Below, in pieces: positions 26,375-37,300 of a stretch of DNA of 64,000 nt. Every line of letters starts with the position of its first letter. Within the stretch, counting starts at the first letter, position 1. A program made the translations under genes and the position numbers. Below the pieces are notes generated by a model. The model was not told the origin of the DNA, did no database searches, and worked only from the letters and a program-made list of their open reading frames with translations. Location: assembly GCF_018069565.1 (NCBI RefSeq), contig NZ_JAGPNL010000003.1:558001-622000 (forward strand). Direction: 5' to 3'. The stretch comes from Streptomyces tagetis. Its GTDB lineage: Bacteria; Actinomycetota; Actinomycetes; Streptomycetales; Streptomycetaceae.

Positions 26375-27238
26375 CTACTCCGGCTGGTGTTCCGGACCGC
26401 CGAAGTCCGGGCTGCTGAAGTCCGGGCTCGAGTACCGCGGACGGTGGTCCGCCGTGGCCCCCTCTCCGGGGCTGGAGAACCCCGGCCGGCCGTAGCCGAG
26501 CTGCGGCATCCGGCCGGACTGCGCCGCCGGGCCCGCGTGCAGGACGGTCGCCGTACGCGGATCGTCCAGCGCCTCCCGCAGGAACGGCAGGATGCCCCGG
26601 TGCAGGAGGGCGTCGTGCCAGGCGTCCCGGGCACGGGCCAGCTCGCCGTGGGGATCGGCGTGGCGGGCGGCCTCGGCGGACGGCCGGTTGCGCAGGGCCG
26701 TCATCAGCAGTCCGGCGGTGGCGACGAGGATCGCCACCGCCGTGACCGCGCCGAACACCCACCCCGTGGTGAGCAGGGTCTGGGCGAACACCTGCTCCGG
26801 GGCGAGCACGCGCAGGACGTAGCCGACGAGCAGGAAGATGGCCGCGGCGGTGCCGGCCAGGACGGGTGCCAGGACGGCGATCACGGCGACGGCGCCCGCG
26901 CCGTTCGCCTCGGCGACCTCGCCCATGGTGGCGGCGAGTTGCGCCGCGCCGGTCTCCGGCTCCTCGGTGCCGGCGGTGTGGGAGGCGGGGGCCGCGGCGG
27001 CCTGGGCGGGCCGGCGCAGTTCCTCGCGGACCTTCACGTAGTGCTGGTACTCGGTGGCTGCCGCGGCCGTGATGAGCGCGGTCGCGTTCAGCGCCAGGGT
27101 GCGCAGTTGTTCGGTGGTGAGCCGTTGACCGGCGGGTGCCGGCTCCGGACGCGGTGGTGCGGAGCGCAGCGCCTCATCGAGGACCCGCTCGTATTCCTGG
27201 CGGTCCTCGGGCGACAAGTGCTGCGGAACGCTGTTCAT
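26375..27238 (-). CDS. Membrane protein with two central helices, unknown function
   Basis: The 287-residue protein starts [21 protein letters not shown] helical, charged N-terminal region of about 110 residues precedes two hydrophobic segments ([20 protein letters not shown] and [20 protein letters not shown]). A helical region and a low-complexity tail with repeats follow ([15 protein letters not shown]). I do not recognise the family. It converges on the TerD-VWA gene with only 23 bp between stops, and lies downstream of the phosphatase gene on the same strand, about 190 bp away. Confidence 0.72.
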   Translation of the reverse strand: MNSVPQHLSPEDRQEYERVLDEALRSAPPRPEPAPAGQRLTTEQLRTLALNATALITAAAATEYQHYVKVREELRRPAQAAAAPASHTAGTEEPETGAAQLAATMGEVAEANGAGAVAVIAVLAPVLAGTAAAIFLLVGYVLRVLAPEQVFAQTLLTTGWVFGAVTAVAILVATAGLLMTALRNRPSAEAARHADPHGELARARDAWHDALLHRGILPFLREALDDPRTATVLHAGPAAQSGRMPQLGYGRPGFSSPGEGATADHRPRYSSPDFSSPDFGGPEHQPE

Positions 27239-27426
27239 GTGCATCCCCCGATGCTCCGTAGGGCTTGGGGCTCGCATGCCAACGAGCCGTCGGGCAGAAA
27301 CGGAGGGGAGCCTGCTACGGATAAGCCGATGGTAGAGCGGGGACGGCGCGTGGTGACAGGGGGTTTCCAGAAATTGGGTGCCGGGCCCCGCGGAATCGGT
27401 GGCGGCCCGGCCCCTCCGTCGAACGG

Positions 27427-28506
27427 TCAGGAAGCGAGCGGCAGTTGCTGGACCAGCAGTTTCCCGGCCATCGTCACCCCACCGTCCATGGCGATGGCCA
27501 GACCGTCCGCGTAGACGTGCGGGCCCTCGACCGCGGGCCGGGGTTCCTCCTCGCCGTCCTCGGAGCCGACCTCGCCGGTCAGGTACGGGATGGGGCTGTG
27601 GCCGTGGACGATACGGGTGCCGCCGTAGGTCTCCAGCAGCGAGCGGACGGCGTCGGCGCCGCCCTCGTCACGGAAGGAGAAACGCTTGGTCAGCTTGCGG
27701 AACAGGTCCCAGACCTCCTCCACGTCGTTGCGGGTGAGCGTCTCGCGGACGGTGTCGTTGACCTCTTCGATGGAGCGTCCGTAGTCGAGGTACGTGGTCG
27801 TGTCGGAGTGGACCAGGAGGTGGCCGTCGACCTCTTCGAGGGCGTCGAGGCGGGCCATCCACTGGAGGTGGTGGTCCTGGAGGCGGTCCATGTCGGTCTT
27901 CTGGCCGCCGTTGAGCAGCCACGCCGCCTGGAAGGTCGCGGTGCCGGCTCCGGAGTTGACCGGCGTGTCGCCGAACCGCTTGGCGCCGAGCAGGAGCAGC
28001 TCGTGGTTGCCCATCAGCGCCTTGCAGTACCCGCCGGACGCGGCGGCCTCGGCGGAGAGCCGCATCACCAGGTCGATGACGCCGATGCCGTCCGGGCCGC
28101 GGTCGGTGAAGTCGCCGAGGAACCAGAGGCGGGCGGTGCCCGCGTTCCAGTGGCCGGCGTCGTCGATGAGGCCCTTCTCACGCAGCGCGGACTCCAGCTC
28201 GTCGAGGTAGCCGTGCACGTCGCCGACGACGAAGAGCGGGCCGGGGCCGGCGGTGGAGTGCGCGGCGGGCGCGGCCTCGGGGTCGACGGTCACCTGGACC
28301 GTGTCGCCCCGGCGGATGACGGGCAGGTCGCGCTGGGTCGGGGTGTACCCCTCGGGGTGGCCCTCCTCGCCGGGCGGGACGGCGTTGCCCGGATGCGTGC
28401 CGGGGGCGGCGTACGGAGCGGTTTCGTGGACGTAGGCGGGCACCCGGAAGTCGCGTACCGTCGCCGTCCGCTCCACCGCGGGTCCCTGACCGGCCCCCTG
28501 AGTCAT
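27427..28506 (-). CDS. Calcineurin-like metallophosphoesterase
   Basis: The 359-residue protein contains the five-block phosphoesterase signature: GDVHG near residue 109, GDFTDRGPD near residue 146, GNHELL near residue 184, and a later HGHSP near residue 315. These residues bind two metals and a phosphate. The spacing resembles bacterial PP1/PP2A-like serine/threonine phosphatases (PrpA/ApaH-like). About 100 residues precede the catalytic domain. The start at 28506 has GGAGGGG nearby; MVEG at 28521 is also in frame. Substrate unknown. Confidence 0.86.
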   Translation of the reverse strand: MTQGAGQGPAVERTATVRDFRVPAYVHETAPYAAPGTHPGNAVPPGEEGHPEGYTPTQRDLPVIRRGDTVQVTVDPEAAPAAHSTAGPGPLFVVGDVHGYLDELESALREKGLIDDAGHWNAGTARLWFLGDFTDRGPDGIGVIDLVMRLSAEAAASGGYCKALMGNHELLLLGAKRFGDTPVNSGAGTATFQAAWLLNGGQKTDMDRLQDHHLQWMARLDALEEVDGHLLVHSDTTTYLDYGRSIEEVNDTVRETLTRNDVEEVWDLFRKLTKRFSFRDEGGADAVRSLLETYGGTRIVHGHSPIPYLTGEVGSEDGEEEPRPAVEGPHVYADGLAIAMDGGVTMAGKLLVQQLPLAS

Positions 28507-28809
28507 CGACCCCTCCACCATCGCGCCGCATCTGCACCGCTTCGGACTGCCTGGTCGCAGCGGCCCGCGGTGTGTGGGCCCATCATAGGAATGCGGATCG
28601 CGCCGTGTGATGACCCAGGGGTGGTGAATCGGGACAGGACACCGGATCGCCGTCGCTTTCGCCCCGATTGGGCCGTGCTTGGCCCGGCCGCCGCCGTGGC
28701 GCGGCCGGCCGTGTCGGTGCCGGTGTCGCCCCGCCGGCCGGGGGCAGGTGCCCTCCTTCCGGATCGTGCCGCGGGCCGTGGGGGCCGGCCCGCACCCGAA
28801 AGAGAGGGC
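28507..28809. other. Intergenic region between phosphatase and LacI-type gene
   Basis: There is no gene. GCGGGCC (28771-28777) and GGCCCGC (28787-28793) could form a weak terminator stem for the LacI-type gene. The promoter of the phosphatase gene must lie near 28510-28650, but I see no clear hexamers. Confidence 0.45.
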
Positions 28810-29922
28810 CTAGAGACCCCCGGGCGACCGCGGCGGGCTCACCGTGGTCCGTGGCGGGCGGCGCTGCGACGAGGTGCGCACGATCAGTTCGGTCGGTATC
28901 ACCTGCTCGACCGGCTGGTCCGAGTCGAGGCCCTCGATGGCGTCGATGAGGAGTTGGACGACGGCCGTGCCGATGCGGCGGGGCTTGAGCGACAGGGTGG
29001 TGATGGGCGGCTCGGTGTTGGCGTACACGGTGGACTCGCTGCAGCAGACGAGCAGGAGGTCCTCCGGGACGCGCAGCCCGTAGCGGCGGGCGGCGGCCAG
29101 CAGGTCGGTGCCGTTCGGGTCGAAGAGTCCGTAGACGGCGTCCGGCCGGTCGGGCCGGGCGAGGAGCCGGTCGGCGGCGACGGCGCCGGCGCATGGATCA
29201 TGGGCGGGGTAGGACTCGTAGACGGGGTCCTGACCGACGCGTTCGCACCAGCGCAGGTAGGCGGTGGTCGAGAGGTGGGTGTACGTGTCCGTCGTGGTGC
29301 CGGTGAGCAGTCCGATCCGCCGGGCGCCGGCGGCGGCCAGATGGTCGAGGATGCCGAGGACGGCGGCCTCGTGGTCGTTGTCGACCCAGGCGGTGACGGG
29401 GAGCGCGCCGGCGGGGCGGCCGTCGGAGACGACGGGTAAGCCCTGGCGGATCAGTTCGCCCACGACCGGGTCCTGGTCGGAGGGGTCGATGACGACCGTG
29501 CCGTCCAGGGCGACGTTGGACCACACGTCGTGGCGGGAGGTCGCCGGGAGGATGACGAGGGCGTAGCCGCGGGCGAGCGCGGCGGAGGTCGCGGCACGTG
29601 CCATCTCGGCGAAGTACGCGAACTCGGTGAAGGTGAAAGGTTCATCCCCGTACGTGGTCACGGTCAGACCGATGAGGCCGGACTTGCCGGTACGGAGTGT
29701 GCGGGCGGCGGCTGAGGGACGATAGCCGAGCCGGTCGGCGACCTCGCGGACATGGCGCCGGGTGGCGTCCGGGAGTCGCCCCTTGCCGTTGAGGGCATCG
29801 GAGACGGTCGTGATGGAGACTCCGGCGGCGGCGGCCACGTCCCTGATGCCCGCCCGACCCGGCCGGTTGCCTCGGCGTGAGGTTTCCGCGCGGCTCACCT
29901 GGTGCTTCCCTGCTGCTGTCAT
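28810..29922 (-). CDS. LacI-family transcriptional regulator
   Basis: The 370-residue protein has a LacI helix-turn-helix at residues about 25-75 (IRDVAAAAGVSITTVSDALN, then GRLPDATRRHVREVADRLGY). A periplasmic-binding-protein-like effector domain follows (GLIGLTVTTYGDEPF, GTVVIDPSDQDPVV, DAVYGLFDPNGTDLLAAARR). No sugar operon adjoins it, so its targets are elsewhere or unknown. The ATG at 29922 is preferred; a longer in-frame extension to 30153 is not protein-like. In S. coelicolor a LacI regulator (rstP, as I recall) sits next to hisC in the same way. Confidence 0.9.
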   Translation of the reverse strand: MTAAGKHQVSRAETSRRGNRPGRAGIRDVAAAAGVSITTVSDALNGKGRLPDATRRHVREVADRLGYRPSAAARTLRTGKSGLIGLTVTTYGDEPFTFTEFAYFAEMARAATSAALARGYALVILPATSRHDVWSNVALDGTVVIDPSDQDPVVGELIRQGLPVVSDGRPAGALPVTAWVDNDHEAAVLGILDHLAAAGARRIGLLTGTTTDTYTHLSTTAYLRWCERVGQDPVYESYPAHDPCAGAVAADRLLARPDRPDAVYGLFDPNGTDLLAAARRYGLRVPEDLLLVCCSESTVYANTEPPITTLSLKPRRIGTAVVQLLIDAIEGLDSDQPVEQVIPTELIVRTSSQRRPPRTTVSPPRSPGGL

Positions 29923-30323
29923 GGCGAGCCGATAGTAGGGCTCATGCGGTGGGGTAGGGCGGGCGCATATGCACGCGTTGACAGGCACGTTTCTGCATGG
30001 TCGGAAGACCATAACAGCCTCTGAAATAAAGGAAGTTGGTGGGGCGCACCCCAGTACGTTACGTGTCTGTGAGCGGCGGCCTGCCGCAGGGGCGATGTTG
30101 CGAAGAGGTCTCAACTCACCTGCACGAGGGATGCGCGCCACGGCGCAAGCCACCGGCGCGTAGATATATGTGCGATGCGCCCCCCGAATCGGGCGGAAAA
30201 GACCTCTGATGCCCGTGATGCCTATGTGACGGATGAGGTGGGTCCGGGCCTATTCGCAGGGGCGCCGAATCCTCATAGGGTGAGAAGCATTCGATACCGG
30301 TGGTGGTCACGAGGAGGACTGCG
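29923..30323. other. 400-bp intergenic region between LacI-type gene and hisC
   Basis: The region is less GC-rich than its surroundings (for example GTAGATATATGTGCG near 30160 and TGAAATAAAGGAAGTTGG near 30020). It must hold the divergent promoters. I see no ORF with protein character, no tRNA and no strong hairpin. Confidence 0.5.
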
Positions 30324-31403
30324 GTGAGCGAGACGAGCCCCAAGCTGCGCGCCGAGCTGGAGGGGATTCCCACCTACAAGCCGGGCAAGCCCGCCGCGGC
30401 CGGTGGGCCGGTGGCCTACAAGCTGTCCTCGAACGAGAACCCCTACCCGCCGCTGCCGGGCGTGATGGAGACGGTGACGGCCGCGGCCTCGTCGTTCAAC
30501 CGCTACCCGGACATGGCCTGTACGGGGCTGATGAACGAGCTGGCGGAGCGGTTCGGGGTGCCCGTCGGCCACCTGGCCACCGGCACCGGTTCGGTCGGCG
30601 TGGCCCAGCAGCTCATCCAGGCCACCGCCGGCCCCGGCGACGAGGTGATCTACGCCTGGCGTTCCTTCGAGGCGTACCCGATCATCACGCGGATCAGCGG
30701 GGCGACGCCGGTCCAGGTGCCGCTGACCGACGGCGAGGTCCACGACCTGGACGCCATGGCGGCGGCGATCACCGACCGGACCCGGCTGATCTTCGTCTGC
30801 AACCCCAACAACCCGACCGGCACGGTGGTCCGCCGCGAGGAGCTGGAACGCTTCCTCGACCGGGTGCCCCAGGACGTGCTCGTGGTCCTCGACGAGGCGT
30901 ACCGAGAGTTCATCCGCGATCCCGAGGTGCCCGACGGCGTCGAGATCTACCGGAACCGGCCCAACGTCTGCGTGCTGCGCACCTTCTCCAAGGCGTACGG
31001 TCTGGCCGGCCTCCGGGTCGGGTTCGCCATCGCCCACGAGCCGGTGGCGGCGGCGCTGCGCAAGACGGCGGTGCCCTTCGGCGTGAGCCAGCTCGCCCAG
31101 GAGGCGGCGATCGCCTCGCTGCGGGCCGAGGACGCGCTGATCGGCCGGGTCGGTTCGCTGGTGGGCGAGCGGACCCGGGTGGTCGACGCGCTGCGTGCCC
31201 AGGGCTGGACGGTCCCGGAGACGCAGGCCAACTTCGTGTGGCTGCGGCTGGGGGAGCGCACGGTGGACTTCGCCGAGGCGTGCGAGCGGGCCGGTGTGGT
31301 CGTGCGGCCGTTCGCCGGCGAGGGGGTGCGGGTGACCGTCGGGGAGGACGAGGCCAACGACATCTTCCTGAAGGCGGCGGAGGCGTTCCGCACGCAGCTC
31401 TAG
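30324..31403 (+). CDS. hisC: Histidinol-phosphate aminotransferase
   Basis: The 359-residue fold I PLP aminotransferase shows [15 protein letters not shown] near the start, [29 protein letters not shown] and the PLP-lysine segment [16 protein letters not shown] near residues 219-234. It transfers an amino group from glutamate to imidazole acetol-phosphate in histidine synthesis. Stand-alone copies like this one, away from the his operon, may also act on aromatic amino acids. The GTG at 30324 is preceded by AGGAGG 6-7 nt upstream; a longer frame from 30300 lacks this. A hairpin at 31443 ends the transcript. Confidence 0.92.
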   Translation: MSETSPKLRAELEGIPTYKPGKPAAAGGPVAYKLSSNENPYPPLPGVMETVTAAASSFNRYPDMACTGLMNELAERFGVPVGHLATGTGSVGVAQQLIQATAGPGDEVIYAWRSFEAYPIITRISGATPVQVPLTDGEVHDLDAMAAAITDRTRLIFVCNPNNPTGTVVRREELERFLDRVPQDVLVVLDEAYREFIRDPEVPDGVEIYRNRPNVCVLRTFSKAYGLAGLRVGFAIAHEPVAAALRKTAVPFGVSQLAQEAAIASLRAEDALIGRVGSLVGERTRVVDALRAQGWTVPETQANFVWLRLGERTVDFAEACERAGVVVRPFAGEGVRVTVGEDEANDIFLKAAEAFRTQL

Positions 31404-31442
31404 CGGGGACGCGGGCGCCCGCCGCCCGTGGCTCCCACGGTG

Positions 31443-31482
31443 ACCCGTCACTCCGGGCGCTCGACCGCCAGGGGTGACGGGT
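31443..31482 (+). terminator. Inverted repeat after hisC
   Basis: ACCCGTCAC (31443-31451) pairs with GTGACGGGT (31474-31482) over a 22-nt loop. Its right arm overlaps the parS site at 31480. Confidence 0.5.
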
Positions 31483-31495
31483 TTCACGTGGAACC
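31480..31495. other. parS: parS-like site upstream of cydA
   Basis: GGTTTCACGTGGAACC keeps the core palindrome TTTCACGTG but has mismatches at positions 1, 12 and 16. It is symmetric enough (GGTT...AACC) to be a plausible weak ParB site. Confidence 0.65.
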
Positions 31496-31617
31496 AGCAC
31501 GTCAGCGCATACGTACGGTCCTGGATTCAACATTTTGTCGAATCCGCCTCGCGGGGGCGATGTCACAGGGGACCCCCCTTCCGGTGGCGAAAAGCAGTAC
31601 GTCATAATTGCTTGTGA

Positions 31618-31635
31618 ATGTGAACGCGTTCACAA
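31618..31635. promoter_or_regulatory. Rex operator (ROP) of the cyd operon
   Basis: ATGTGAACGCGTTCACAA matches the Rex operator consensus TTGTGAACGCGTTCACAA in all but the first base. A second half-site TTGTGAA (31612-31618) abuts it. Rex senses the NADH/NAD+ ratio and represses cydABCD in S. coelicolor when NADH is low. The site lies 97 bp upstream of the cydA start. The rest of the 31404-31731 interval holds the promoter and no gene. Confidence 0.92.
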
Positions 31636-31731
31636 GCTCGTCTGTTTGCTCCCCGGATGGTGTGATCCGCACGGGGTGTGACGGACTCGCGCAAATTGCC
31701 GCGACCACGGCGATGTAAGGAGACCGACGAC

Positions 31732-33237
31732 GTGGACATGGCTCTGGCACCCGAGACACTGGCGCGATGGCAGTTCGGCATCACGACCGTCTACCACTTC
31801 CTGTTCGTCCCGCTGACGATCTCGCTGGCCGCGCTCACCGCCGGTCTGCAGACCGCCTGGGTCCGGACCGACAAGGAGAAGTACCTCAGGGCGACCAAGT
31901 TCTGGGGCAAGCTCTTCCTGATCAACATCGCCATGGGTGTCGTCACCGGCATCGTGCAGGAGTTCCAGTTCGGCATGAACTGGTCGGACTACTCCCGCTT
32001 CGTCGGTGACGTCTTCGGCGCTCCCCTCGCCTTCGAGGCGCTCATCGCCTTCTTCTTCGAGTCGACCTTTATCGGCCTGTGGATCTTCGGCTGGGACAAG
32101 CTGCCCAAGAAGATCCACCTGGCCTGCATCTGGATGGTCTCGATCGGCACGCTGCTCTCGGCGTACTTCATCCTGGCCGCCAACTCCTGGATGCAGCACC
32201 CCGTCGGCTACCGGTTCAACGAGGACAAGGGCCGGGCCGAGCTGACCGACTTCTGGCTGGTGCTCACGCAGAACACCACGCTGAACCAGGTCTTCCACAG
32301 CTTCGCGGCGGCCTTCCTCACGGGTGGCGCCTTCATGGTCGGCATCGCCGCCTTCCACCTGATGCGCAAGAAGCACATCCCGGTCATGCGGACCTCGCTG
32401 CGGCTCGGCCTGGTCACCCTGACCGTCGGCGGACTGCTCACCGCGGTCAGCGGCGACACGCTCGGCAAGGTCATGTACGAGCAGCAGCCGATGAAGATGG
32501 CCGCGGCGGAGGCGCTGTGGGACGGCGAGAGCCCGGCACCCTTCTCCGTCTTCGCCTACGGCGACGTCGACAAGGGCCACAACAAGGTGGCCTTGGAGAT
32601 CCCCGGCCTGCTGTCCTTCCTGGCGCACAGCGACTTCCACTCCTACGTGCCCGGCATCAACGACACCAACAAGGCCCTCCAGGAGGAGTTCGGGCCCGGC
32701 GACTACCAGCCCATCATCCCCGTCGCCTACTGGAGCTTCCGCTGGATGATCGGCTTCGGCATGGCGTCCTTCTCGCTCGGTGTGCTGGGGCTCTGGCTCA
32801 CGCGGAAGAAGTTCCTGCTGCCGTCCGCAGCCCGGACCGGGGAGGACGAGGTGCCCCACCTGGTCCTGCTGAAGGAGCCGCTGCGGCCGAAGCTCACCCG
32901 GCTGTACTGGCTGCTGGCGCTCTGGACGACGGCGTTCCCGCTGATCGCCAACTCCTGGGGCTGGATCTTCACCGAGATGGGCCGTCAGCCGTGGGTCGTC
33001 TACGGGCTCTTCCAGACCCGCGACGCGGTCTCGCCCGGCGTCTCCCAGGCCGAGGTGCTCATCTCGATGACCGTCTTCACCCTGCTCTACGCCGTCCTCG
33101 CCGTCGTCGAGGTCAAGCTGCTGGTCAAGTACGTCAAGGCCGGCCCGCCGGAGCTGACCGAAGCCGATCTCAACCCGCCCACGAAGATCGGCGGCGACTC
33201 CCGTGACGCCGACAAGCCGATGGCCTTCTCCTACTAG
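31732..33237 (+). CDS. cydA: Cytochrome bd oxidase subunit I
   Basis: The 501-residue protein has about nine membrane helices and oxidises menaquinol while reducing O2 with high affinity. Expected heme ligands are visible: His in YHFLFVPLTISL near the N-terminus, His in FHSFAAAFLTGGAFM near residue 190, and Met in the GWIFTEMGRQPWVVYG segment. The quinol-binding loop between helices is of the short type. The GTG at 31732 is 9 nt after AAGGAG; ATG 31738 is the alternative. It is the first gene of cydA-cydB-cydDC, under the Rex-type operator. Confidence 0.96.
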   Translation: MDMALAPETLARWQFGITTVYHFLFVPLTISLAALTAGLQTAWVRTDKEKYLRATKFWGKLFLINIAMGVVTGIVQEFQFGMNWSDYSRFVGDVFGAPLAFEALIAFFFESTFIGLWIFGWDKLPKKIHLACIWMVSIGTLLSAYFILAANSWMQHPVGYRFNEDKGRAELTDFWLVLTQNTTLNQVFHSFAAAFLTGGAFMVGIAAFHLMRKKHIPVMRTSLRLGLVTLTVGGLLTAVSGDTLGKVMYEQQPMKMAAAEALWDGESPAPFSVFAYGDVDKGHNKVALEIPGLLSFLAHSDFHSYVPGINDTNKALQEEFGPGDYQPIIPVAYWSFRWMIGFGMASFSLGVLGLWLTRKKFLLPSAARTGEDEVPHLVLLKEPLRPKLTRLYWLLALWTTAFPLIANSWGWIFTEMGRQPWVVYGLFQTRDAVSPGVSQAEVLISMTVFTLLYAVLAVVEVKLLVKYVKAGPPELTEADLNPPTKIGGDSRDADKPMAFSY

Positions 33238-33257
33238 GCCGAGGGAGCTGCACAGTC

Positions 33258-34262
33258 ATGGAACTGCACGACGTCTGGTTCGTCCTGATCGCCGTCCTGT
33301 GGGTCGGCTACTTCTTCCTGGAGGGCTTCGACTTCGGGATCGGCGTGCTCACCAAGCTGCTCGCCCGTGACCGGACCGAGAAGCGGGTGCTGATCAACAC
33401 CATCGGACCCGTCTGGGACGGCAACGAGGTGTGGCTGCTCACGGCCGGCGGCGCGACCTTCGCCGCCTTCCCCGAGTGGTACGCCACGCTCTTCTCCGGC
33501 TTCTACCTGCCCCTGCTGATCATCCTGGTCAGCCTCATCGTCCGGGGTGTCGCCTTCGAGTACCGGGCGAAGCGGCCGGAGGAGAACTGGCAGCGGAACT
33601 GGGAAGCGGCGATCTTCTGGACCTCGCTGATCCCGGCCTTCCTGTGGGGCGTGGCCTTCGGCAACATCGTCCGCGGGGTGAAGATCGACAGCGAGATGGA
33701 GTACGTGGGGACCTTCTGGGACCTCCTCAACCCCTACGCCCTCCTCGGCGGGCTGGTCACGCTGACGCTGTTCACCTTCCACGGGGCGGTGTTCGCCGCG
33801 CTCAAGACGGTCGGTGACATCCGGGAGCGGGCCCGCGCGCTCGCCACGAAGGTCGGTCTCGTCACGGCCGTGCTGGCCCTCGGCTTCCTGCTCTGGACGC
33901 AGGCCGCCAACGGTGACGGCAAGAGCCTGGTCGCCCTGGTGGTGGCCGTCGCCGCCCTGGTGGCCGCGCTGGGGGCCAACCGGGCGGGCCGGGAGGGCTG
34001 GGCCTTCTCCTTCTCCGGCGTCACCATCGTGGCCGCCGTGGCGATGCTCTTCCTGACGCTCTTCCCGAACGTCATGCCCTCCACGCTCGACGCGGAGTGG
34101 AGCCTCACCGTCACCAACGCCTCCTCCAGCCCGTACACCTTGAAGATCATGACCTGGCTGGCCCTGATCGCCACTCCGGTCGTCATGCTCTACCAGGGCT
34201 GGACCTACTGGGTGTTCCGCAAGCGGATCGGCACCCAGCACATCGCCGACCCCGCGCACTGA
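33258..34262 (+). CDS. cydB: Cytochrome bd oxidase subunit II
   Basis: The 334-residue membrane protein begins MELHDVWFVLIAVLWVGYFF and has the family segments LEGFDFGIGVL, TIGPVWDGNEVWLL and FSGFYLPLLIIL. It pairs with CydA to form the quinol oxidase. It is 20 bp after cydA and surely co-transcribed. Between it and cydDC lie two parS sites. Confidence 0.96.
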   Translation: MELHDVWFVLIAVLWVGYFFLEGFDFGIGVLTKLLARDRTEKRVLINTIGPVWDGNEVWLLTAGGATFAAFPEWYATLFSGFYLPLLIILVSLIVRGVAFEYRAKRPEENWQRNWEAAIFWTSLIPAFLWGVAFGNIVRGVKIDSEMEYVGTFWDLLNPYALLGGLVTLTLFTFHGAVFAALKTVGDIRERARALATKVGLVTAVLALGFLLWTQAANGDGKSLVALVVAVAALVAALGANRAGREGWAFSFSGVTIVAAVAMLFLTLFPNVMPSTLDAEWSLTVTNASSSPYTLKIMTWLALIATPVVMLYQGWTYWVFRKRIGTQHIADPAH

Positions 34263-34289
34263 GTCCGCGGTGGGGTGTTTCACGCGGCG

Positions 34290-34305
34290 TGTTCCACGTG
34301 AAACA
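34290..34305. other. parS: parS site, one mismatch
   Basis: TGTTCCACGTGAAACA differs from consensus at position 5 only. It is in the 63-bp gap between cydB and cydDC. A half-site TGTTTCACG lies just before it at 34276-34284. Confidence 0.9.
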
Positions 34306-34325
34306 CCCCCTTCGGACGGGAGGGC

Positions 34326-37300
34326 ATGTTTCACGTGAAACCCATCGATCCACGTCTCCTGCGCTACGCCCGCGCCACCCGGTTCTTCCTGATCGCAGTC
34401 GTCGTCCTGGGTGCCGCGGGCGCCGGACTCGTCGTCACGCAGGCGATGCTCATCGCCGAAATGGTGGTGGATGCCTTCCAGCACGGCCTGGCGCCGGCCG
34501 AACTCCGTACCCCGCTGCTCCTGCTGGTGGCCGTGGCCTGCGGGCGGGGTCTGGTCGGCTGGCTCACCGAACTCGCCGCGCACCGGGCGAGCGTGGCCGT
34601 CAAGGCCGAGCTCCGCGGACGTCTGCTGGAGCGGGCCACCGCGCTCGGGCCCGGCTGGCTGAGCGGACAGCGGACGGGATCGCTGGTCGCCCTGGCGACC
34701 CGTGGCGTCGATGCCCTCGACGACTACTTCTCCCGCTACCTGCCGCAGTTGGGCCTCGCCGTCGTGGTCCCGGCGGCGGTGCTGGCGCGGATCGTCACCG
34801 AGGACTGGGTCTCGGCGGCCATCATCGTCGCCACCCTGCCGCTCATCCCGCTCTTCATGATCCTGATCGGCTGGGCCACCCAGTCCCGGATGGACCGACA
34901 GTGGCGGCTGCTCTCGCGGCTCTCCGGTCACTTCCTGGACGTCGTCGCGGGGCTGCCGACGCTCAAGGTCTTCGGCCGGGCCAAGGCGCAGGCCGAGTCC
35001 ATCAAGCGCATCACCGGCGAGTACCGGCAGGCGACCATGCGCACCCTGCGCATCGCCTTCCTCTCCTCCTTCGCGCTGGAACTGCTCGCCACGCTCTCCG
35101 TGGCCCTCGTCGCCGTGACCATCGGCATGCGGCTCGTCCACGGCGACATGTCCCTCTACGACGGTCTGGTCGTGCTGATCCTCGCCCCCGAGGCGTACCT
35201 GCCGCTGCGCCAGGTGGGGACGCAGTACCACGCGGCGGCCGAGGGCCTGGCCGCCGCCGAGGAGATCTTCGCCGTCCTGGAGACGCCCGCGCCGCCACGG
35301 GGCACCGCTCCCGTACCCGCGGACGGCACCCTGTCCGTCGAGGGCGTGACCGTCCGCTACCCCGGCCGGTCCGCGGACGCCGTGACCGACGTGAGCTTCA
35401 CCGTCGCCCCGGGGGAGACCGTCGCCCTGGTGGGACCGAGCGGCGCGGGCAAGTCGACGCTGCTCGGCGTCCTGCTGGGCTTCGTCCGCCCGGCCGGGGG
35501 CCGGGTCCGCGTCGGCGGGACCGACCTCGCCGACCTCGACCCGGCCCAGTGGCACGACCGGATTGCCTGGGTGCCGCAGAACCCGCACCTGTATGCCGGG
35601 ACCATCGCCGAGAACGTACGGCTGGCCCGGCCCGGCGCGGAGGACACCGCCGTGCGGCAGGCGCTGCGGGACGCCGGAGCGCTGGACTTCGTCGAGGCGC
35701 TGCCCGAGGGGACCGCCACGGTGCTCGGCGAGGGCGGGACCGGGGTCTCCGCCGGGCAACGGCAGCGGATCGCGCTGGCGCGGGCCTTCCTCGCGGACCG
35801 GCCGGTCCTGCTGCTCGACGAACCGACGGCCGCCCTGGACGGCGGGACCGAGGCCGAGGTCGTGGCCGCCGTCCGCAGGCTCGCGCGGGGACGCACGGTG
35901 CTGCTCGTGGTGCACCGCCCGGCGCTGCTGGAGACGGCCGACCGCGTGGTGCGGCTGGAAGCCCCGGCACCGGTCCCCGCCGGAGAGCCCGGCCCCGCTC
36001 CCGTACCGGACCGGCGGACGCAGGAGGAACCGGCCGCTCCCGCACCCGACCGGACCCCGGACGTCCCCCGTCCCACCGAGGCGCGCGGCGGTGTCCTCGC
36101 CAGGGTGCGCGCCATGTCCGGCGCCCGGCGCGGACGGCTCGCGCTCGCGCTGCTCCTCGGCAGCCTCGCCCTCGGCAGCGCGGTCGGCCTGATGGCCACC
36201 TCCGGGTGGCTGATCTCGCGCGCCTCCCAGCAGCCGCCGGTGCTGTACCTGATGGTGGCCGTCACCGCGACGCGGGCCTTCGGCATCGGACGGTCGGTGT
36301 TCCGGTACAGCGAGCGGCTCGTCTCGCACGACGCCGTGCTGCGCATGCTCGCCGACACCCGGGTCGCCGTCTACCGGCGGCTGGAGCGGCTCGCCCCCGC
36401 CGGGCTGCGCCGCAGCCGCCGGGGCGATCTGCTGACGCGTCTCGTCACCGACGTCGACGCGCTCCAGGACTACTGGCTGCGCTGGCTGTTGCCCGCCGGC
36501 ACCGCCGTGGCCGTCTCCGCGGTGTCCGTCGGCTTCACGGCCTGGCTGCTGCCGGAGGCCGGCGCCGTGCTCGCGGCCGGTCTGCTGGCCGCCGGGGCCG
36601 GTGTCCCGCTGATCACCGGCGCGGTGGCGCGGCGGGCCGAGACACGGCTGGCCCCGGCCCGCGGCGTCCTCTCCACCCGGGTCGCCGACCTGCTCACCGG
36701 CACCGCCGAGCTGACCGTCGCGGGCGCCCTGCCCGCGCGGACCGCGGAGGCCCGCCGGGCCGACACCGTGCTCACCCGCCTCGCCTCCCGTGCCGCCACC
36801 GCCACGGCGCTCGGCGACGGACTCACGGCGCTGATCTCCGGCCTGACCGTCGCGGGCGCCGCGCTCGCCGGGGCCCAGGCGGTCGCCGACGGGCGACTGG
36901 CCGGAGTGGCGATGGCCGTCGTGGTCCTCACCCCGCTCGCCGCCTTCGAGGCCGTGCTCGGCATGCCGCTCGCCGCCCAGTACCGGCAGCGGGTGCGCCG
37001 CAGCGCCGAGCGCGTCTGCGAAGTGCTCGACGCCCCCGAGCCGGTACGGGAGCCGGAGCGGCCCCGGCAGGCACCCGACTCCCCCTTCCCGGTCGTCCTG
37101 AAGACGCTCACCGCGCGCCACCCCGGTCAGGGCCGGGACGCCCTCGCGGGCCTCGACCTCACCCTGGAACGGGGCCGGCGGATCGCCGTGGTCGGCCCGT
37201 CAGGTTCCGGAAAGACGACGCTGGCGCAGGTGCTGCTGAGGTTCCTCGACCCGGGCACCGGCTCCTACACGCTGGGCGGCGTCGACGCCGAGGCCCTGGC

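Noticed and set aside
24935..27514. Single 859-codon gene from the TerD start
   Set aside because: After about 25600 the frame is shadow sequence. The VWA domain and a minus-strand membrane protein gene occupy other frames.
33234..37121. 1295-codon open frame on the minus strand opposite cydB and cydDC
   Set aside because: Its composition is Gly/Glu/Arg/His-rich without any domain, and the plus strand holds two clear genes. It is a codon-bias shadow of high-GC coding DNA.
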